31,922 bases of DNA from a virus: the IMG/VR virus record IMGVR_UViG_3300022752_000254, positions 1 to 31,922 of that record; one strand, 5' to 3'. The notes beneath the pieces were generated by a model. That model did no database searches. It was given only the letters and a program-made list of their open reading frames with translations, and was not told the DNA's origin. The position numbers and the translations under genes were made by a program. Shown one piece after another: positions 1-5,879 of the stretch (the stretch's first letter is position 1; each line of letters opens with the position of its first letter).

Positions 1-117
1 GCAAGGAACGCATCCCTGCCTGATGATTCCGATGAGCGGCTCGCCACGGATGCGGAATATGTGCAGTTTGTCATGGCCTCGGCGGCAGAGAGCTATTCCA
101 AGCAGTATAGCACATGA
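1..117 (+). CDS. C-terminal end of an unidentified phage protein (partial)
   Basis: An open frame runs from the first base of the window to a TGA at 115-117, giving the last 38 residues of a longer protein. The tail is acidic then Ser/Tyr rich (ends SYSKQYST) and no domain can be recognised. It precedes the lysis cassette, so it may be a tail-tip, fibre or chaperone gene, but that is only positional inference. The start lies outside the window. Confidence 0.5.
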   Translation, partial: ARNASLPDDSDERLATDAEYVQFVMASAAESYSKQYST

Positions 118-167
118 GCGATGCCGTCCGGTTTGTCGCCCCGCCGGTGCCGTCCGGCCTGTGACCC

Positions 168-308
168 ATGGCCACGCCGTACCAGCAGCTGATCTCCATT
201 CTAAAGTGGATGCAGGCCGAGGGCCTCGTTGAACTTTTTTACGACGAATCCGGCCGCGAGTGCGTCCGCCTCACGCCCGAGGGCGAAAAGTTTGAGTTTG
301 CCAAATGA
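168..308 (+). CDS. Small winged-helix-like protein, 46 aa
   Basis: A short ORF starting at ATG 168 whose TGA overlaps the start of the next gene (ATGA at 305-308). Residues 15-43 read like the recognition-helix/wing part of a winged helix (AEGLVELFYDESGRECVRLTPEG). It is too short for a full domain, so it could be a degraded or minimal DNA-binding protein. No function is known. The coupled overlap with a credible lysis gene is the main reason to accept it. Confidence 0.45.
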   Translation: MATPYQQLISILKWMQAEGLVELFYDESGRECVRLTPEGEKFEFAK

Positions 309-529
309 GTGACTCCGACATCCTGACCGAGCTCCGCATCGCCGTGGCAAGAATTGAGCAGCGCCAGATTCACATCCTGGAATTATTTGAGGATCACAAG
401 GGCAAGATGAAGGCCCTGGAGGACGAAGCCGGCACGATCAAGGGCCGGGTCTGGCTCATCTCCACCATCGTGTTCGGGGTGCTGGCGGCCGCCTGGGAGA
501 TCATTAAAAACCGCCTGCTGGGTCACTAA
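305..529 (+). CDS. XhlA-like coiled-coil/membrane protein, putative lysis accessory
   Basis: 74 aa. Residues 1-48 form a charged amphipathic coil (LRIAVARIEQRQ and onward) and residues about 50-68 form one C-terminal transmembrane segment (VWLISTIVFGVLAAAWEII). This coil-then-TM layout and length are those of the hemolysin XhlA family found in phage lysis cassettes. The start overlaps the previous stop (ATGA). It is followed by a holin-like peptide, a spanin-like pair and an endolysin, which supports a lysis role. Membrane topology is predicted by eye. Confidence 0.6.
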   Translation: MSDSDILTELRIAVARIEQRQIHILELFEDHKGKMKALEDEAGTIKGRVWLISTIVFGVLAAAWEIIKNRLLGH

Positions 530-562
530 TCCCGCCTTCCACCTGCCCCCTCACGCCACCCT

Positions 563-568
563 TTGACA
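563..568 (+). promoter_or_regulatory. TTGACA start-associated motif
   Basis: TTGACA lies 13 nt before ATG 582, with no GGAGG-type ribosome binding site. It sits in a small inverted repeat (CCCTTT-GACAC-AAAGGG). It is one of a recurring set in this window. Confidence 0.5.
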
Positions 569-581
569 CAAAGGGTTAAGC

Positions 582-746
582 ATGGAAATCATCCAAAACA
601 TAATCACCCACTGGCAGTCCTACCTCGGCGTCCTGGTCACCGTGCTGGGCGCAGCCATCGCCGTCGCCACCCTGGTCCCCGGGGACGAGCCGGAGCGGAC
701 GCTCCAAAAGATCGTTGATTTTATCGCGCAAATCTCCCGCAAATAG
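582..746 (+). CDS. Small membrane protein, holin-like
   Basis: 54 aa. One hydrophobic segment at about residues 14-33 (YLGVLVTVLGAAIAVATLV) is followed by a short charged tail ending in ISRK. Position between an XhlA-like protein and the spanin-like pair/endolysin suggests a holin or antiholin, which is inference because single-TM holins have no diagnostic motif. The start is ATG 582, set by the preceding TTGACA motif, and the next gene begins 9 nt after the stop with a GGGGAGGGG sequence before it. Confidence 0.5.
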   Translation: MEIIQNIITHWQSYLGVLVTVLGAAIAVATLVPGDEPERTLQKIVDFIAQISRK

Positions 747-755
747 GGGGAGGGG

Positions 756-932
756 ATGATTACCGGTGCCCTTACCGTCCTCGGCACCCTTTTGGCCTTG
801 GTCCTTTGGTGGTTTCAGAACCGCGGGAAAAACCGGCATGAGTATCGGGATTCCGTCATCGAGGCCGAGCGGCGCAAGCGGGATCAAAAGATTGATAGCT
901 GGTGGACTAAGCGGCCTCCTGCTGGCTCTTAG
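756..932 (+). CDS. Inner-membrane spanin-like protein (Rz-like), short
   Basis: 58 aa. An N-terminal signal-anchor (residues 5-20, ALTVLGTLLALVLWWF) is followed by a strongly charged region (RHEYRDSVIEAERRKRDQK). This is the topology of i-spanins, which span the periplasm from the inner membrane and fuse inner and outer membranes at the end of lysis. It is much shorter than typical Rz proteins. The reading frame overlaps the next, lipoprotein-encoding frame by 95 nt, as Rz/Rz1 pairs often do. A purine-rich GGGGAGGGG sits just upstream of the ATG. Confidence 0.45.
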   Translation: MITGALTVLGTLLALVLWWFQNRGKNRHEYRDSVIEAERRKRDQKIDSWWTKRPPAGS

Positions 933-1146
933 CCTGGCCGGCTGTGCCACCGTCACGCCGATCTCGGACGGCCCGCCGCCCAGGCCGGAAACCATCGAGG
1001 CGCTCATCTACGAGTGGGACAAAATCGAAAGAAAAGAAGGCCCCGCTCCGGCCGCTTACCGCGACCAGTATGTCTCCGCGCTCAAAGCGCTTAATGCTTC
1101 TCTGGCTGAAACAGAGAAATGGCGGCATCGGGCCGAGGCCAAATGA
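838..1146 (+). CDS. Outer-membrane spanin-like lipoprotein (Rz1-like)
   Basis: 102 aa from ATG 838. A lipoprotein signal is clear: basic residues KR at 17-18, a hydrophobic core, then lipobox LAGC with the lipidated cysteine at position 36. It is followed by a proline-rich stretch (DGPPPRPET) and a helical tail. Embedding in an alternate frame within the preceding TM gene, plus proline content, fits the o-spanin of a two-component spanin. It is longer than lambda Rz1, so a generic phage lipoprotein is possible. The frame is also open upstream, but those codons give no signal peptide arrangement. Confidence 0.55.
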   Translation: MSIGIPSSRPSGASGIKRLIAGGLSGLLLALSLAGCATVTPISDGPPPRPETIEALIYEWDKIERKEGPAPAAYRDQYVSALKALNASLAETEKWRHRAEAK

Positions 1147-1667
1147 CCTGGCGCCAGATCGTCGATAGGAGCGAGGCCCACATCGCCAAGCTGGCCCCAG
1201 GCTTTAAGGAGCGCGTGGCCAAGTGGTACCAGGAGCTGACGGCCAAAAGGATCCCGGTGCTGATCTACTGCAGCGTGAGAACACCGGCGGAACAGGACGA
1301 GCTCTACGCCCAGGGCCGATCCAAGAAGGGAACCAAGGTGACCAACGCCAAGGGCACGCCCGTGGCCCAGTCGTTCCACTGCTACGCCCGGGCGATTGAT
1401 GCGGTGCCGTGCGCCAACACCGCCGCCGGCGGATACACCCCCAGCTGGGATGATGAAAAGACGTACCAGCTCCTGCGGAACTGTGCCGAAAAATACGACC
1501 TCCGCTGGCTCTCGTTTGAAACGCCCCATTTTGAGGACGGAACGTTTAAGGACTGGCGGGCCTTGGCTGGCGTGGCTACATCCGCGCCACAAAATTCCAT
1601 GGCCGTTCGTAAATCTTCCCGCCTTCCACCTTCCACCTCCCGCAAGGTTTCGCTGCGCAAGCCATGA
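1143..1667 (+). CDS. Endolysin, M15-type L-Ala-D-Glu/D-Ala peptidase
   Basis: 174 aa. Matches the VanY/M15 metallopeptidase pattern: a 'R-T-P-A-E-Q-D-E-L-Y-A-Q-G' region (residues 46-58), the zinc motif QSFHCYARAID with H79 and D86, and a second ligand H129 in FETPHFED. Such enzymes cut peptidoglycan peptide crosslinks to release phage. It has no signal peptide, so it would need the holin for export. The start ATG 1143 overlaps the lipoprotein stop (ATGA). The last ~40 residues (Ser/Pro/Arg rich) are not part of the catalytic domain. Confidence 0.82.
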   Translation: MTWRQIVDRSEAHIAKLAPGFKERVAKWYQELTAKRIPVLIYCSVRTPAEQDELYAQGRSKKGTKVTNAKGTPVAQSFHCYARAIDAVPCANTAAGGYTPSWDDEKTYQLLRNCAEKYDLRWLSFETPHFEDGTFKDWRALAGVATSAPQNSMAVRKSSRLPPSTSRKVSLRKP

Positions 1668-2002
1668 CGCCAGGCGTTATACCTCCCATGAGCAAGGAGC
1701 ACGAGCTGCACCTGGCCTCCATCATGGAGGCGTTCATCAAGGATTTTTCCAAGAAGTATCGCAAAGGGCAGCAGGAACACGGCGGGGCGCTGTGGCTGCG
1801 CCCGTGCTGGAGTGATGCCATCAGCGAGGTGCTGGACCTCGTAAGCTACGTCTACACGCACAAGGTGCAGCTGGCCGTGATTGCGGACCTAGCGCTCAAG
1901 GGGGCGGAGGATTCGTCCGTGGCCGCGGCGGACAGCCGGGCGGCTTGTGTGAAAATCCTCCAAGTCCTTCAAGGCATGCCGGGCTACGAGGACAAAAAGT
2001 AA
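1664..2002 (+). CDS. MazG-like nucleotide pyrophosphohydrolase-related protein
   Basis: 112 aa, all-helical. The segment KYRKGQQEHGGALW followed by EVLDLVSYVYTHK resembles phage MazG-like proteins, in which acidic EXXD-type helices bind metal and hydrolyse NTPs or dNTPs. Only one clear EXXD (EVLD) is visible, so activity is uncertain. The start is ATG 1664, overlapping the endolysin stop. ATG 1688 (MSKEHELH) is an equally plausible start. Confidence 0.45.
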   Translation: MTPGVIPPMSKEHELHLASIMEAFIKDFSKKYRKGQQEHGGALWLRPCWSDAISEVLDLVSYVYTHKVQLAVIADLALKGAEDSSVAAADSRAACVKILQVLQGMPGYEDKK

Positions 2003-2018
2003 GAAGGCCCACAAGCCT

Positions 2019-2024
2019 TTGACA
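2019..2024 (+). promoter_or_regulatory. TTGACA start-associated motif
   Basis: TTGACA lies 14 nt before ATG 2039. A small AAGGC/GCCTT inverted repeat precedes it. There is no GGAGG before the ATG. Confidence 0.5.
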
Positions 2025-2038
2025 CATACGGCGTAGCA

Positions 2039-2836
2039 ATGGCCCGCATTTTACTGGTCGTCAGCGACCTGCACTGTGGATCCGAGGTGGGCCTCATGCC
2101 TCCCGAAACCACCGTCCGCACCGGGAACAAAATCTCCTTTGGCGGAAACGTGCACCAGGAGTGGCTGTGGGCGTGCTGGACGGACCTGCAGGCGCAGTTT
2201 GCCCGGATCCGCGGCAGGGATCAGTACGCCCTGCTGCTCAACGGGGACCTGACCGAGGGCATCCACCACAAATCCATTGAGAGCCTCACACAATCCATTG
2301 AGGACCACGCCAACATGGCGATCGAGGCCGTGGGCGGTCTGGCGGCCAAGGCTCACAAGACTTTTGTCACGCTGGGCACGGAGGTGCACACCGGCCTGAT
2401 CGAGCATTACATCGCCAAAAAGATCGGGGCCGAGGGCAAGGGGGCGAAGGCCAAGTGGCTTTTCCGCATGGCCGGCTGCCTCGTGGACGCCACCCACCAC
2501 ATCGGCGTGACGAGCCGCGCCTACTTGGAAGCGACCAGCCTTTCCATCACCATGGGCAACGCCCGCCTGAACAGCATGCGCTGCGGGCAGGAGCCGGCCC
2601 GAATCTACCTGCGAGGCCACCGGCACACCGGGGGATGGTTTTCGGACGGGCAGGGCATGATCGGCGTGACCGGAGGATGGCAGTTTTTGACCCGCTATGG
2701 CCGAAAGGTAGTGCCAGACGCGATCCCCAGGCCCAGTGCCATGGTGCTGGACTGGCGGCGCAAGCGGGACGGGGAGCTGCCGGAAGTGACGGAGATCGTA
2801 TTTACACCCGATCAGGATGAAATCGTCAAAGTATAA
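2039..2836 (+). CDS. Calcineurin-like metallophosphoesterase
   Basis: 265 aa. Shows the metallophosphoesterase motifs in order: SDLHCGS (D10, H12), NGDLTEG, a GTEVHTG loop standing in for GNH, and a C-terminal RGHRHTGG. These bind two metals for phosphoester hydrolysis. The substrate is unknown; phage relatives act on nucleic acids or nucleotides. The start is ATG 2039 after a TTGACA motif. The 3' end overlaps the next gene by 20 nt. Confidence 0.8.
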   Translation: MARILLVVSDLHCGSEVGLMPPETTVRTGNKISFGGNVHQEWLWACWTDLQAQFARIRGRDQYALLLNGDLTEGIHHKSIESLTQSIEDHANMAIEAVGGLAAKAHKTFVTLGTEVHTGLIEHYIAKKIGAEGKGAKAKWLFRMAGCLVDATHHIGVTSRAYLEATSLSITMGNARLNSMRCGQEPARIYLRGHRHTGGWFSDGQGMIGVTGGWQFLTRYGRKVVPDAIPRPSAMVLDWRRKRDGELPEVTEIVFTPDQDEIVKV

Positions 2837-3083
2837 GGCGGAGGAGCTGCAGGCCAGCGCCTGGCGGGCGGCCTTCCATAAGGTAAACCTGCACATGGCC
2901 GAAGTGGTCCCACCTGGATGGCATACGCCGGATCAGATCGCTGAAAAGCTGGGCTACTGCCGTGAAGTGGCCATGCAAAAATGCCGCGAGATGGCCAAGC
3001 GCGGCCTGGTGGAGCGGCGTGATTTTAAGGTGGCGTGGGGAAGCTTGATTCGTGCCCGCCCGCACTACCGGCTCAAGGGCTAG
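2817..3083 (+). CDS. Small winged-helix DNA-binding protein
   Basis: 88 aa. Residues 35-85 look like a winged helix-turn-helix: HTPDQIAEKLGYCREVAMQKCREMAKRGLVERR, then a beta wing (FKVAWGSLIRARPHYRLKG). The N-terminus is basic and helical. It probably regulates transcription, with unknown target. It overlaps the phosphoesterase 3' end by 20 nt (ATGAAATCGTC), implying coupled translation. Its own 3' end overlaps the opposing secreted-protein gene by 11 nt. Confidence 0.55.
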   Translation: MKSSKYKAEELQASAWRAAFHKVNLHMAEVVPPGWHTPDQIAEKLGYCREVAMQKCREMAKRGLVERRDFKVAWGSLIRARPHYRLKG

Positions 3084-3363
3084 GCTTCACAAAGATCCAG
3101 CGGCGCCGGCCGGTCTCCGGGTCCACCGTGTCCTTGCGCAGGGTGCAGGGGGCAATTTCCTCGTCAATGGCCACGTCGGAATACCCGGGGTGGTCGATAA
3201 TCAGGAAAACCTTGTTGGTGGCCTGTACCGCCAGGCGGGTCTCGATCTTGCCCGGGTTAATCCTTTCCACCGATTTTCCCGTGACGATGCCCCCCGAAAA
3301 AAGCATCTCCTCCGCCCAGCCGGTGGCCGCGCACAGAAGCAAAACCAAAGCGAGATGCTTCAT
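3073..3363 (-). CDS. Secreted/periplasmic protein of unknown function, 96 aa
   Basis: A clear Sec signal peptide (MKHLALVLLLCAATGWAEE, cleavage near A17) precedes a ~78-aa beta-rich mature part with no recognised domain. It is read opposite to the lysis genes. Its ATG overlaps the stop of the RHH gene just upstream, so the two form a two-gene minus-strand unit. In a temperate phage, an exported product next to the lysogeny genes could be a lysogenic conversion or superinfection-exclusion factor. That role is inference only. Confidence 0.6.
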   Translation of the reverse strand: MKHLALVLLLCAATGWAEEMLFSGGIVTGKSVERINPGKIETRLAVQATNKVFLIIDHPGYSDVAIDEEIAPCTLRKDTVDPETGRRRWIFVKPSP

Positions 3364-3578
3364 GTCCTTTTTGTCCTAGTTTTTGCCTGTAACCGCCCGG
3401 CCACATACAACGCAGGGCTCTCTGTGGTAAAACCCTTGTCGCGGGCTGCCTCCTTAATTAGCAGCTGGGTGATGAATACGGAGAGGGACATGCCAGAGCG
3501 GTCAGCCAATCCCATGGCCTTTTTTTTGACCTCCGTGGGAAGGTAGACATTTGTCCGCTCCTTTTTCACGACACACAT
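3360..3578 (-). CDS. Ribbon-helix-helix DNA-binding protein
   Basis: 72 aa. Residues 6-45 fit an Arc/MetJ/CopG-type ribbon-helix-helix: a beta strand (RTNVYLPTEV), helix A (KKKAMGLADRSG) and helix B after MSLSVFITQLLIKEA. It probably binds the operator-like spacer upstream (3579-3683), shared with the divergent RHH gene. It is coupled to the downstream secreted-protein gene (ATGA overlap). The basic tail ends KTRTKRT. It may act as a lysogeny regulator or autoregulator; no CI-type repressor is evident in the window. Confidence 0.65.
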   Translation of the reverse strand: MCVVKKERTNVYLPTEVKKKAMGLADRSGMSLSVFITQLLIKEAARDKGFTTESPALYVAGRLQAKTRTKRT

Positions 3579-3683
3579 TGTGCGCTAAAACAGCACCCCC
3601 TGCAAGCCGGCTTAAAAATATTTTTTCAAAAAATACGATTTTTGTTGACGCCACAAAGATGGCGCACAGCGTGCGTCATACAT
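3579..3683. promoter_or_regulatory. Divergent promoter/operator region between two RHH genes
   Basis: A 105-bp AT-rich spacer lies between divergent starts. It holds a perfect 17-nt palindrome TATTTTTTCAAAAAATA (3619-3635) and a near-perfect inverted repeat GGCGCACAGCGTGCGTC (3661-3677, one mismatch) just before ATG 3684. A related TGTGCGC lies near 3583. TTGACG at 3645-3650 could be a rightward -35. These are plausible RHH operator sites, but no binding is shown. Confidence 0.45.
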
Positions 3684-3842
3684 ATGGCACCCCGTGATAA
3701 GAGCGAGCCGACCAACCTCTACATCCCGGTGGAGGTAAAAAAAGCTGGCATCAAAATGGCCGAAGATCGCCGCCTTTCGCTTTCTCAGCTGGTCACCGAA
3801 CTTATCGAGCGCCACGCGCTTGAGATCGAGGAAGCAAGATAG
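3684..3842 (+). CDS. Ribbon-helix-helix DNA-binding protein, 52 aa
   Basis: Residues 8-48 fit a ribbon-helix-helix: a strand (PTNLYIPVEVKKA), a helix, then RRLSLSQLVTELIERHALE. It resembles the divergent RHH protein in its first strand (TNLYIP / TNVYLP), which suggests the two are paralogues. The start ATG 3684 is favoured over upstream in-frame codons because these would read through the operator repeat. It lies upstream of the excisionase-like gene by 8 nt, so may be co-transcribed with it. Confidence 0.6.
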   Translation: MAPRDKSEPTNLYIPVEVKKAGIKMAEDRRLSLSQLVTELIERHALEIEEAR

Positions 3843-3850
3843 TACGTCCA

Positions 3851-4209
3851 TGAGTGTGGGGGCTTTCAACGGTGACGGTGCCAGGGAAAAGGGGATGCCC
3901 CCGCGCGCGCATGAAAAGCGCCTGCTTAATCAGCCGCTTAACTTGCGGGAATTGTCGGAGGCGTACGGGATAACGTACCACCGGGCTCGGGCCCTGTCGC
4001 TGGAGTCCGGCTTCCCCATGGTGCGGGGGCTGGTGTTTCCGAGTGCGTTTGAGGCGTGGATGAGCCAAGGCCCGCGTTTACGTAGTTGCGCAGGTCCTCA
4101 ACCGAGTGACGCTGGTACAAATCATGCACCAAGGTCGAGGAATGGTTTACGAGTCTCATGGCAACAGCTTGCACAATCCCTGCCTTTCGCAGGTTCGTCA
4201 CTCGGGTAG
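3851..4209 (+). CDS. Excisionase-like HTH protein overlapping the integrase gene
   Basis: 119 aa if ATG 3851 is used (ATG 3895 is an alternative). Residues 30-70 resemble an Xis/AlpA MerR-type HTH: LNLRELSEAYGITYHRARALSLESGFP followed by a short wing (MVRGLVFPSAFEAWM). Such proteins bend attachment-site DNA and favour excision. The last 272 nt lie antisense to the integrase 3' end, so the C-terminal half (from about residue 74) may be unconstrained read-through. Location beside the integrase supports the assignment; homology is not strong. Confidence 0.45.
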
Positions 4210-5083
4210 CCCGCAACCCATGAAAACTATGCCTTTTCAAGCCCAGGAGATTAAAGAAGCGTCGCCAGTAGCTGGAAACTTTGGTTCCTGCTCCCGGCCA
4301 CTCAAAGGTATGGCTGCGGGGCGTGGACTTCAGTTTTCTAAACAAGGGGATCAGGCCGTCCGGAATGGGGATCGTGTAGGCACGGCCGGATCCGCCTTTG
4401 GGCTCGGGGAACGTAATCGTGCCTGCGTCCAGGTCGATGCAGGAAAGGGGCAGTCGGGTTTCCTTCAGCCGGCATCCGGTGTGGTAGGCGATCTCAAAGC
4501 TGGTCCGCATCCAGTCGGGCACGTACCTGCTGGCCAGCGCCTCCCGGCATCGGGCGATGTCCTGCTCGGTAAAGACCGGCCGGCGCTGCACCGGGCTTTT
4601 GCGGGACCGGAAGTCCACCATCGCCATGGTGGTCAGGTGGCCCAGCAGCCGGCCGTTGCGATGGATCCATTTCAAAATCTTGATGTCCTGCAGGGCTTGG
4701 TTGCGGCCGACGAAGCCTCCACCTGTTCGGGTGGTGGCCGTTCGCCACGCCAGGTAGTCGTGGGCCGTGGCAGGAGCAAAGTCCTCCAGGGCGATTTGCC
4801 TTTCCGCCATAAAGCGAAGCAGGTTTCTCCAGCTGTTGCGGTAGTAGATTCTGGTGTTTTCGCCTACGGGGTGCGTGCGGATCAGGTCGTCCACCCAGGT
4901 GAGATCCGTGCTGCGCTTGTCGTGCTCGGCAATGGAGAGCTCTGCGGCCTCCTGGCGGGCCTTGGCCCGGTGCAGCGTGTTGTCGGTCCGGTAGCGTGTC
5001 GCCTTGCAGGCCCATTGGCCGGCCTTGGTTTTGTACCGGATCCAGAACCACTGGCTGTCCTTTCTTGTGTAAATCGAGGCCAC
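3938..5083 (-). CDS. int: Tyrosine recombinase / phage integrase
   Basis: 381 aa from GTG 5083 (VASIYTRKDSQWFWIRYK, a typical integrase N-terminus for arm-type DNA binding). The core-binding domain spans about residues 60-155 and the catalytic domain about 168-338. Catalytic residues are R205 (TGCRLKE), H288 and R291 (HGLRAT), H314 (VNHSS) and nucleophile Y323 (DLYQRH). The open frame extends further upstream to an ATG at 5191, but that segment translates the tRNA-like attachment core and gives a hydrophobic nonsense leader. The ~40-residue Pro/Thr-rich tail after the catalytic domain overlaps the convergent excisionase-like gene. The enzyme should integrate the phage at a host tRNA 3' end. 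Confidence 0.88.
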   Translation of the reverse strand: MASIYTRKDSQWFWIRYKTKAGQWACKATRYRTDNTLHRAKARQEAAELSIAEHDKRSTDLTWVDDLIRTHPVGENTRIYYRNSWRNLLRFMAERQIALEDFAPATAHDYLAWRTATTRTGGGFVGRNQALQDIKILKWIHRNGRLLGHLTTMAMVDFRSRKSPVQRRPVFTEQDIARCREALASRYVPDWMRTSFEIAYHTGCRLKETRLPLSCIDLDAGTITFPEPKGGSGRAYTIPIPDGLIPLFRKLKSTPRSHTFEWPGAGTKVSSYWRRFFNLLGLKRHSFHGLRATRVTNLRKAGIVQAVAMRLVNHSSTLVHDLYQRHSVEDLRNYVNAGLGSSTPQTHSETPAPAPWGSRTPATGPEPGGTLSRTPPTIPAS

Positions 5084-5099
5084 GTAGCAAGCGTAGCAA
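5083..5099 (+). repeat. Left pair of arm-type repeats CGTAGCAA
   Basis: CGTAGCAA occurs at 5083-5090 and 5092-5099, 9 nt apart and in direct orientation, overlapping the integrase GTG start. The same octamer occurs twice on the other side of the attachment core. Such paired direct repeats fit arm-type sites bound by the integrase N-terminal domain and may also autoregulate int. Confidence 0.55.
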
Positions 5100-5128
5100 A
5101 TCCCCCAAAAACAGAAGGAAAATAAGTA

Positions 5129-5530
5129 ATGTCCTACACAATAAAACACCAAAAAACTGAAAACGTTGCTCGCCGTGGGTTCAAATCCCACCCCGTCCGC
5201 TTGTTGTCTGACAGTGAGTTACGGCCGGAACGTAGCAAAAACGTAGCAAGGCAGATCAATGATCTTGGGTTTTGCAGGCTTGTCGGCGCGGTTTGCCTGC
5301 GCGCATTTCTTGACCGCTTTTCTTACGGAAAAAACAACCGCCACCGCTCAGAGGCCGTTCATTCCGAGACCTTAGAGGAGCTGGAGAGATTTATTCAGAT
5401 CGACGCCCCTAAGTGGTGGGAGGCTGTTGGTTTTAAGTATTTGTCTGGTGACTGGCTGCTACGGCACTGCCGCGGCAAGGCCCACGTCCTTTCCATGCGC
5501 TGGCATCAACTGAAAGGAGGGCTCGTATGA
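5129..5530 (+). CDS. Hypothetical protein with reading frame crossing attP (start uncertain)
   Basis: The open frame gives 133 aa, but the first ~45 residues translate the attachment core and arm repeats. No ATG or GTG start occurs downstream until 5498, and only TTG codons offer alternatives. The C-terminal ~75 residues (from about SEAVHSETLEELERFIQ to MRWHQLKGGLV) look like genuine protein: helical, with Trp pairs. The stop overlaps the next gene (ATGA) after an AAAGGAGG sequence. Function is unknown. If real from 5129, integration would replace its N-terminus. Confidence 0.35.
   Translation: MSYTIKHQKTENVARRGFKSHPVRLLSDSELRPERSKNVARQINDLGFCRLVGAVCLRAFLDRFSYGKNNRHRSEAVHSETLEELERFIQIDAPKWWEAVGFKYLSGDWLLRHCRGKAHVLSMRWHQLKGGLV
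5155..5201 (+). other. attP: attP core: tRNA 3'-end fragment
   Basis: The sequence contains a T-arm with a perfect 5-bp stem (GTGGG 5175-5179, loop TTCAAAT, CCCAC 5187-5191). It is followed by an acceptor 3' strand CCCGTCC and discriminator G at 5199. Upstream bases (AAACGTTGCTCGCC) look like the anticodon-stem/long variable arm of a Ser- or Leu-type tRNA. There is no tRNA 5' half, so this is the 3' fragment carried by the phage to restore the tRNA gene on integration. Both flanks are phage, hence attP. Confidence 0.7.
5231..5249 (+). repeat. Right pair of arm-type repeats CGTAGCAA
   Basis: CGTAGCAA occurs at 5231-5238 and 5242-5249, in the same orientation as the left pair and about 32 nt beyond the attachment core. 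The left pair lies about 56 nt before the core. The symmetric bracketing of a tRNA-like core supports an attP site. Confidence 0.55.
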
Positions 5531-5679
5531 CCTACGAAACAATCAAAGACCTTGCCCAACTGGTGGCGATTGCCACGGGCTGGGCGCTCATTATCGGGGC
5601 GGCCTGGGGACTGCTGGTGTTTGCGGTCTCCTTCGCCGCTTGGTTTATCAAAAAAGCCAAAGACGAGGCCAGCCAATGA
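5527..5679 (+). CDS. Small membrane protein, 50 aa
   Basis: It starts at ATG 5527 behind AAAGGAGGGC, a strong ribosome binding site. There are two hydrophobic stretches in close succession (VAIATGWALIIGAAWGLLVFAVSFAAWFI, residues about 11-39) and a charged end KKAKDEASQ. It is probably an inner-membrane peptide of the early region, function unknown. It is the first of four genes joined by ATGA overlaps. Confidence 0.5.
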   Translation: MTYETIKDLAQLVAIATGWALIIGAAWGLLVFAVSFAAWFIKKAKDEASQ

Positions 5680-5879
5680 GCGAGGCAGAGAAGCACGTCT
5701 TGGTAGAAAAGCTGATCGCAGGGCTGGTGGAAAAGTTTAACGCCACGCCGGATCTGGCTCGCCATGAGCACGAGACAATGGATCCGGAAGAGCTTCGGGA
5801 GCTGGTGGCCAAGCGCCCCGAGGAGCCGGCGCCTGTGGGGTACGAACACTTTGAACACCTGCGAGAGGAGGGCGCATGA
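5676..5879 (+). CDS. Hypothetical acidic protein, 67 aa
   Basis: Begins at ATG 5676 overlapping the preceding TGA. The product is helical and acidic (MSEAEKHVLVEKLIAGLVEKF at the start, then HEHETMDPEELRELVAK), with no recognised domain. Its place in a run of ATGA-coupled small genes supports it being translated. It may be a small early effector, but nothing in the sequence identifies a target. Confidence 0.5.
   Translation: MSEAEKHVLVEKLIAGLVEKFNATPDLARHEHETMDPEELRELVAKRPEEPAPVGYEHFEHLREEGA

Noticed and set aside
114-164. 16-codon ORF starting ATGAGC at 114, overlapping the first partial gene
   Set aside because: Too short to support, no recognisable sequence; the coupled ATGA alone is not enough.
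3645-3683. TTGACG in the RHH spacer as a start-associated motif
   Set aside because: The distance to ATG 3684 is 33 nt, outside the 13-17 nt range; the closer ATG 3659 opens only a 12-codon frame.
4106-5125. Long plus-strand ORF (339 codons) opposite the integrase
   Set aside because: It is the antisense shadow of a gene with intact catalytic residues, and it has no domain of its own.
5084-5191. N-terminal extension of the integrase (start ATG 5191)
   Set aside because: It translates the tRNA-like attachment core (GFEPTAS-type read-through) and an AT-rich hydrophobic stretch; GTG 5083 gives a normal integrase N-terminus.
5155-5201. A complete tRNA gene
   Set aside because: Only the T-arm, part of a variable arm and the acceptor 3' strand are present; no matching 5' half occurs upstream.
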